From an uncultured Clostridium sp. (lineage in GTDB: Bacteria; Bacillota; Clostridia; Lachnospirales; Lachnospiraceae), in NCBI GenBank assembly GCA_958442925.1, contig CAUCIO010000081.1, forward strand, positions 1-9,573: a stretch of DNA of 9,573 bases. Direction: 5' to 3'. This document shows, in pieces, positions 5,434 to 9,573 of the stretch. Below the pieces are notes generated by a model. The model saw only the letters and a program-made list of their open reading frames with translations. It made no database searches and had not been told where the DNA came from. How positions within the stretch are numbered: the stretch's first letter is position 1; each line of letters begins with the position of its first letter. Both the position numbers and the translations under genes were made by a program.

Positions 5434-6720
5434 ATGAGTTTACAGGTAGAAAAATTAGAGAAAAACATGGCAAAACTTACAATCGAGGTGTCCGCTGAAG
5501 AGTTCGAGAAGGCGATGAAGGCAGCTTACAATCACAATAAAGGAAGATTCAACATTCCTGGCTTCAGACGCGGTAAGGCTCCGCAGGCCATGATTGAGAA
5601 AATGTACGGCGCAGGCATCTTCTATGAGGATGCAGCAAACGCAGTAATCGACATGTCCTACCCAAGAGAGCTGGAGGCGTGCGAGGAGGAGATCGTTTCC
5701 TCTCCTGAGATCGAGGTTGTTCAGATTGAGAAGGGCAAGCCATTCATCTACACAGCTACTGTTGCAGTAAAGCCGGAGGTAACATTAGGCGAGTACAAGG
5801 GAGTAGAGGTTGAGAAGACAGACGCTTCCGTTACAGACGAGGATGTAGAGAACGAGTTAAAGAATGTTCAGGACAGAAACTCCAGACTGGTTACTGTTGA
5901 AGACAGACCGGTTGCTGACGGAGATCAGACAGTCATTGACTTCAAGGGATACGTAGACGGCAAGCCATTTGCAGGCGGAGAGAGCCACGATTACCCGCTT
6001 ACAATCGGTTCCCACTCCTTCATCGATACCTTTGAGGAGCAGATGATCGGAATGAACGCAGGCGAGACAAAAGAGCTTGAGGTTACTTTCCCAGAGGAGT
6101 ATCACGCAAAAGAGCTTGCAGGAAAGCCTGCTAAGTTCGAGGTTACTGTAAAGGAAATCAAGGTAAAAGAGCTTCCTGAGTTAAACGATGAGTTCGCAAG
6201 CGAGGTTTCTGATTTCGAGACTCTGGCTGAGTACAAAGAGGACTTAAAGAAGACTCTCACAGAGAGAAAAGAGAAGACAGCAGAGGCTGAGAACGAGAAC
6301 AAGGTAATCGACAAGGTTACAGACAATGCTCAGATGGATATTCCGGAGGCTATGATTAAGACACGCCTTCGCAGCATGTTCGAGGACTATGCAAGAAGAC
6401 TTCAGAGCCAGGGACTTGATATTAACCAGTACATGCAGTTCACAGGCATGACAAGAGAAAACATCATGGATCAGATGAAGCCGCAGGCAGTAAGACAGAT
6501 CAAGACAGGTCTTGTTCTGGAGAAGGTTGCCGAGGTGGAGAACATCCAGGTAGAGGAAGCAGCTATCGATGAGGAGATCGCAAAGATGGCTGAGGCTTAC
6601 AAGATGGAGGCTGATAAGTTAAAGGGCCTTCTCGGTGAGCGCGAGCTTGAGCAGATGAAGAAGGATCTGGCTGTTAAGAAGGCAGTAGAGCTCCTTGTAG
6701 CAGAGGCTAAGTTAGTTTAA
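5434..6720 (+). CDS. tig: Trigger factor (ribosome-bound chaperone and peptidyl-prolyl isomerase)
   Basis: This is a ribosome-associated folding chaperone that meets nascent chains at the exit tunnel. From the ATG at 5434 it is 428 aa, the usual length. Seen: an N-terminal ribosome-binding domain with the signature loop GFRRGKAP at 43-50; an FKBP-type isomerase domain at about 157-243, with VIDFKGYVDGKPFAGG and FIDTFEEQMIGMNAGE; and a long charged helical C-terminal arm domain to the end. AAAGGAGG ends 10 nt before the start. In-frame codons back to a TTG at 5374 are leader, because they begin at the predicted transcription start. Codon choice is visibly more selective than in the neighbours, for example phenylalanine is nearly always TTC, as expected of a highly expressed gene. 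First gene of the tig-clpP-clpX cluster. Confidence 0.97.
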   Translation: MSLQVEKLEKNMAKLTIEVSAEEFEKAMKAAYNHNKGRFNIPGFRRGKAPQAMIEKMYGAGIFYEDAANAVIDMSYPRELEACEEEIVSSPEIEVVQIEKGKPFIYTATVAVKPEVTLGEYKGVEVEKTDASVTDEDVENELKNVQDRNSRLVTVEDRPVADGDQTVIDFKGYVDGKPFAGGESHDYPLTIGSHSFIDTFEEQMIGMNAGETKELEVTFPEEYHAKELAGKPAKFEVTVKEIKVKELPELNDEFASEVSDFETLAEYKEDLKKTLTERKEKTAEAENENKVIDKVTDNAQMDIPEAMIKTRLRSMFEDYARRLQSQGLDINQYMQFTGMTRENIMDQMKPQAVRQIKTGLVLEKVAEVENIQVEEAAIDEEIAKMAEAYKMEADKLKGLLGERELEQMKKDLAVKKAVELLVAEAKLV

Positions 6721-6824
6721 TCTGCAAAAGCTGAGAAACGAAATTAAGACAAGTGTACGGCAGAGGGAGGCTGGAGATTTTCAGCATCCCTATGCTTTTT
6801 GTAACAGTGAATAGGAGGCATTAT

Positions 6825-7406
6825 ATGAGTTTAGTACCTTATGTCATTGAGTCCACCAGCCGGGGAGAGCGTTCCTATGACATTTTTTCCAGGCTTTTAA
6901 AGGAGCGCATCGTGTTCCTGGGCGAGGAGGTAACGGATGTGTCTGCCAGTCTGATTGTAGCGCAGCTCCTGTTTCTGGAGTCTGAGGATCCGAACAAGGA
7001 TATCCATCTCTACATCAACAGTCCAGGCGGTTCCGTAACAGCAGGAATGGCTATTTACGATACGATGAACTACATTAAATGTGATGTTTCCACTATCTGT
7101 GTCGGAATGGCGGCCAGCATGGGAGCCTTTCTGTTAGCAGGAGGCGCCAAGGGAAAGAGACTGGCTCTTCCAAATGCGGAGGTCATGATCCATCAGCCTT
7201 CCGGCGGTGCCAGAGGCCAGGCGACAGAAATTCAAATCGTTGCTGAGAACATTCTCAGAACGAAGAGAAAGTTAAATGAGATCCTGGCAGCAAACACAGG
7301 CCAGCCCTACGAGGTAATTGAGAGGGATACGGATCGAGACAACTATATGACAGCGGAAGAGGCGCTTAAATATGGTCTTATTGACCGTGTCATCACAGGC
7401 CGCTGA
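6825..7406 (+). CDS. clpP: ATP-dependent Clp protease proteolytic subunit
   Basis: This is the serine peptidase that forms the tetradecameric barrel and degrades proteins fed by ClpX or other Clp ATPases. It is 193 aa, typical for the family. Seen: the triad S98 (in GMAASMGA), H123 (in MIHQPSGG) and D172 (in DTDRDNYM), with the expected spacings; the oxyanion region SPGGSVTAG at 66-74; and the handle helix TEIQIVAENILRTK. The ATG at 6825 is chosen because AGGAGG lies just before it (6813-6818) and MSLVPYVIE is a standard ClpP beginning. In-frame codons back to 6753 are unlike ClpP. It lies 104 nt after tig. A weak hairpin (6783-6796) followed by TTTT in that gap might trim readthrough. It lies 29 nt before clpX and is probably co-transcribed with it. 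Confidence 0.97.
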   Translation: MSLVPYVIESTSRGERSYDIFSRLLKERIVFLGEEVTDVSASLIVAQLLFLESEDPNKDIHLYINSPGGSVTAGMAIYDTMNYIKCDVSTICVGMAASMGAFLLAGGAKGKRLALPNAEVMIHQPSGGARGQATEIQIVAENILRTKRKLNEILAANTGQPYEVIERDTDRDNYMTAEEALKYGLIDRVITGR

Positions 7407-7435
7407 TTATGAAGAGAGAGAGTAGAGGTGGGCGA

Positions 7436-8740
7436 ATGCCAGGCAGACAAGACGACAATATCAGATGTTCCTTCTGCGGAAAGACGCAGGATCAGGTACG
7501 AAAGATGATCGCCGGTTCCAACGGCGTCTATATCTGTGACGACTGTATTGAGCTGTGCGCTGAGATTCTGGAGGAGGAGCTGGGCGATGCAGATAATGCA
7601 AAGGGCATTGATTTCAGCGGAATTAATCTGCTGAAGCCGAAGGAGATCAAGGAATTTCTCGATGAGTACGTGGTAGGCCAGGAAGCGGCCAAGAAGGTGC
7701 TTTCTGTCTCCGTGTATAATCACTATAAGAGAATCACTTCCCAGGGCGCTCAGGATGTGGATCTGCAGAAGAGCAACATTCTGATGCTGGGCCCGACTGG
7801 ATCCGGCAAGACTTATCTGGCCAATACGCTGGCTAAAATTCTGAACGTGCCGTTTGCAGTTGCCGATGCCACGACCCTGACAGAGGCTGGATATGTAGGC
7901 GAGGATGTGGAGAACATTCTGCTTAAGATTATCCAGGCGGCTGACTATGATATCAGCAAGGCTGAGTATGGAATTATCTACATTGACGAGATTGACAAGA
8001 TCACAAAGAAATCGGAAAATGTGTCTATCACCAGAGACGTTTCCGGAGAAGGCGTTCAGCAGGCTCTTTTAAAGATTCTGGAGGGAACTGTTGCCAGCGT
8101 GCCGCCGCAGGGAGGCAGAAAGCATCCGCAGCAGGAGCTTCTCCAGATTGATACCACAAATATTCTCTTTATTTGCGGCGGAGCCTTTGACGGGCTGGAG
8201 AAGATAGTGGAGAACCGTCTGGGTGCAGGCTCTATTGGTTTTGAGGTGGAGATTGCCGACAGACAGAGTTCTGATATCGACGAACTGTTAGCCCAGGTGA
8301 TGCCGGAGGATCTGACAAAATTCGGCCTGATTCCTGAGTTTATCGGACGTGTGCCAGTGACAGTGCCGCTGCAGTCTCTGAACGAGGACGCGTTAGTGGA
8401 GATTCTGTCCAGACCGAAGAATGCCATTGTAAAGCAGTATCAGGCGCTTCTCGATTTAGACGGCGTGAAGCTGGAGTTTACAGATGACGCCCTGTATGCG
8501 ATTGCCCATATGGCGGTAGAGCGAAAGACAGGAGCCAGAGGACTGCGGGCTATTATGGAATCGGTTATGATGGATATTATGTATGAGATTCCATCAGACA
8601 GCAGCATCGGTATCTGCACCATCACTAAGGATGTGGTGGAAGGCAAATGCGGGCCGGAGATTGTATACAGAGAAAATACAGTACCCCGTAAGTCATTTAC
8701 CGGGCGCTTAAAGAAGGATAAGACAGGCGAGATTGCCTAA
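7436..8740 (+). CDS. clpX: ATP-dependent Clp protease ATP-binding subunit ClpX
   Basis: This AAA+ unfoldase hexamer recognises substrates, unfolds them and threads them into ClpP. It is 434 aa from the ATG at 7436, chosen because GAGG (7425-7428) lies 7 nt upstream and the zinc finger then begins at residue 11, as usual. The in-frame ATG at 7409 has no ribosome site and would add 9 residues. Seen: zinc-binding cysteines C11, C14, C34 and C37; Walker A GPTGSGKT at 119-126; pore loop GYVG at 152-155; Walker B IIYIDE at 180-185; the ClpP-docking IGF loop at 267-269; an arginine-finger region GRVPV with R305; and sensor 2 GAR with R368. All functional elements are intact, so it should work with the ClpP encoded just upstream. 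Confidence 0.97.
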   Translation: MPGRQDDNIRCSFCGKTQDQVRKMIAGSNGVYICDDCIELCAEILEEELGDADNAKGIDFSGINLLKPKEIKEFLDEYVVGQEAAKKVLSVSVYNHYKRITSQGAQDVDLQKSNILMLGPTGSGKTYLANTLAKILNVPFAVADATTLTEAGYVGEDVENILLKIIQAADYDISKAEYGIIYIDEIDKITKKSENVSITRDVSGEGVQQALLKILEGTVASVPPQGGRKHPQQELLQIDTTNILFICGGAFDGLEKIVENRLGAGSIGFEVEIADRQSSDIDELLAQVMPEDLTKFGLIPEFIGRVPVTVPLQSLNEDALVEILSRPKNAIVKQYQALLDLDGVKLEFTDDALYAIAHMAVERKTGARGLRAIMESVMMDIMYEIPSDSSIGICTITKDVVEGKCGPEIVYRENTVPRKSFTGRLKKDKTGEIA

Positions 8741-8768
8741 CAGGCAGGAATCGCAGTGTCATTTTAGA

Positions 8769-8803
8769 AAAAGGGGATCTGTAAAAGCTACAGATCCCCT
8801 TTT
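8769..8803 (+). terminator. Strong intrinsic terminator after clpX
   Basis: GGGGATCTGTA (8773-8783) pairs perfectly with TACAGATCCCC (8789-8799) around a 5-nt loop. Four A-T pairs extend the base (AAAA 8769-8772 with TTTT 8800-8803), giving a 15-bp stem with the T-tract in its 3' arm. It lies 28 nt after the clpX stop and should end the tig-clpP-clpX transcript. The symmetric A/T flanks could also let it work on the minus strand. Confidence 0.88.
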
Positions 8804-8839
8804 ACAAAGATAAGTTATTTACAAAATCAGGAGAAGTAA

Positions 8840-9573
8840 ATGGAACATACACAACTGACGATACCTGTGGTAGCCCTCCGCGGATTGACGGTGCTGCCCC
8901 AGATGATTATTAGCTTTGACATAAGCAGAAAGAAATCCATTGCAGCAGTGGAGAAAGCCATGGTAGGGGATCAGAAGATCCTTCTGGTGACGCAGAAGCG
9001 GACGGAGGAGATGAATCCCCAGGCAGAGGATCTGTATCAGATGGGAACTGTCGCTATGGTAAAGCAGCTGGTAAAGCTGCCAGGCGGAGTGATCCGGGTT
9101 ATGGCCGAGGGAGAGGAGAGAGCAGAGCTTTTATCCCTGAACGCCGACGGCTCCTATCTGGAAGGGGAAGCGGAGATCAGAACCACCGATGAGGAGAATC
9201 TGAGCCAGACAGAGCGGGAGGCTATGCTCCGGATTGTCAAGGAAAAGCTGGAGGAGTATGGCCGTGTGGATCAGACGGCAGCCAGGGAGATTCTTCCAAA
9301 TCTGTTATCCCTTACAGAGCTGCCGGAACTGTTAAACCAGATTGCCGTCCAGTTTCCCTGGGAATTTACAGTGAAACAGCAGGTACTGGATCAGGTATAT
9401 CTGACTGCCCAGTACGAGCAGATCGTAAGTATTCTGCTGACAGAAATAGAAGTATTTCAGGTGAAAAAAGAGTTTCAGTCCAAGGTAAAGGCTGCCATTG
9501 ATAAAAATCAGAAGGATTACATCCTGAGGGAGCAGATGCGGATTATCAGAGAGGAGCTGGGGGAAGATAACCC
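8840..9573 (+). CDS. lon: ATP-dependent protease Lon, N-terminal part (runs off window)
   Basis: The first 244 codons of a Lon protease, a cytoplasmic AAA+ serine protease that removes damaged and regulatory proteins. The beginning IPVVALRGLTVLPQMI (8-23) matches the Lon substrate-binding domain start (family LPLLPLRDxVVFPxM), followed by ISRKKSIAAVEKAM. Near the window end, a charged helical segment with DYILREQMRIIREELGE matches the conserved Lon coiled-coil linker (family YYLxEQMKxIxKELGE). The ATPase and Ser-Lys protease domains lie beyond the edge. AGGAG at 8829-8833 lies 6 nt before the ATG. Only 36 nt separate it from the clpX terminator, and I could not identify a convincing promoter there, so lon may depend on readthrough or on a promoter overlapping the terminator. 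Confidence 0.94.
   Translation, partial: MEHTQLTIPVVALRGLTVLPQMIISFDISRKKSIAAVEKAMVGDQKILLVTQKRTEEMNPQAEDLYQMGTVAMVKQLVKLPGGVIRVMAEGEERAELLSLNADGSYLEGEAEIRTTDEENLSQTEREAMLRIVKEKLEEYGRVDQTAAREILPNLLSLTELPELLNQIAVQFPWEFTVKQQVLDQVYLTAQYEQIVSILLTEIEVFQVKKEFQSKVKAAIDKNQKDYILREQMRIIREELGEDN

Noticed and set aside
6783..6800. Terminator-like hairpin between tig and clpP
   Set aside because: The stem is only 5 bp (AGCAT/ATGCT) with four T after it. Too weak to call as a terminator, at most a mild attenuator.
6753..6824. 24-residue N-terminal extension of ClpP
   Set aside because: The residues do not look like ClpP, and AGGAGG sits just before the ATG at 6825, which gives a standard start.
7409..7435. 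Upstream ATG for clpX
   Set aside because: It lies only 2 nt after the clpP stop with no Shine-Dalgarno. ATG 7436 has GAGG at good spacing and places the zinc finger as in other ClpX proteins.

Overview
The window looks like chromosome from a Gram-positive anaerobe of the Clostridia, most likely Lachnospiraceae (the Clostridium cluster XIVa / Enterocloster-Hungatella type). Three things point that way: moderate base composition with strong AGGAGG ribosome binding sites, the tig-clpP-clpX-lon order typical of Firmicutes, and a DUF975 membrane protein of the kind common in Clostridia. The genus is inference. Apart from the two window edges, all genes look intact, and I see no insertion sequence, phage gene, CRISPR array, tRNA or rRNA.

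Left part (1-3477): a molybdenum hydroxylase large subunit (xanthine dehydrogenase family) overlaps by 4 bases (ATGA) a MocA-like nucleotidyltransferase, which probably matures its molybdopterin cofactor. Together they are the 3' end of a molybdoenzyme operon whose iron-sulfur and FAD subunits would lie upstream, outside the window. A short CYTH-domain phosphohydrolase gene converges on them from the minus strand. The two stop codons sit in the arms of an imperfect inverted repeat.

Middle part (3478-5274): a 399-base non-coding stretch between the divergent CYTH and DUF975 genes is the most unusual sequence here. It holds four exact copies of the extended -10 motif TGGTATAAT (three plus strand, one minus), a fifth partial copy, an 18-bp perfect direct repeat 238 bp apart, and a chain of perfect or near-perfect palindromes. 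Several promoter motifs lie inside the palindrome arms. It may be a compound palindromic repeat element that supplies promoters, or a structured leader. It leads into a DUF975 membrane protein gene, followed 54 nt later by a DJ-1/YajL-type gene.

Right part (5275-9573): an extended -10 promoter drives tig (trigger factor), then clpP, clpX, a strong intrinsic terminator, and lon (first 244 codons; runs off the end). This is the standard protein quality-control cluster: ribosome-bound folding, ClpXP proteolysis and Lon proteolysis. I found no CIRCE or CtsR operator in front of it.

No clear new multi-gene system is visible. The best lead for something undescribed is the palindromic promoter mosaic at about 3510-3836.
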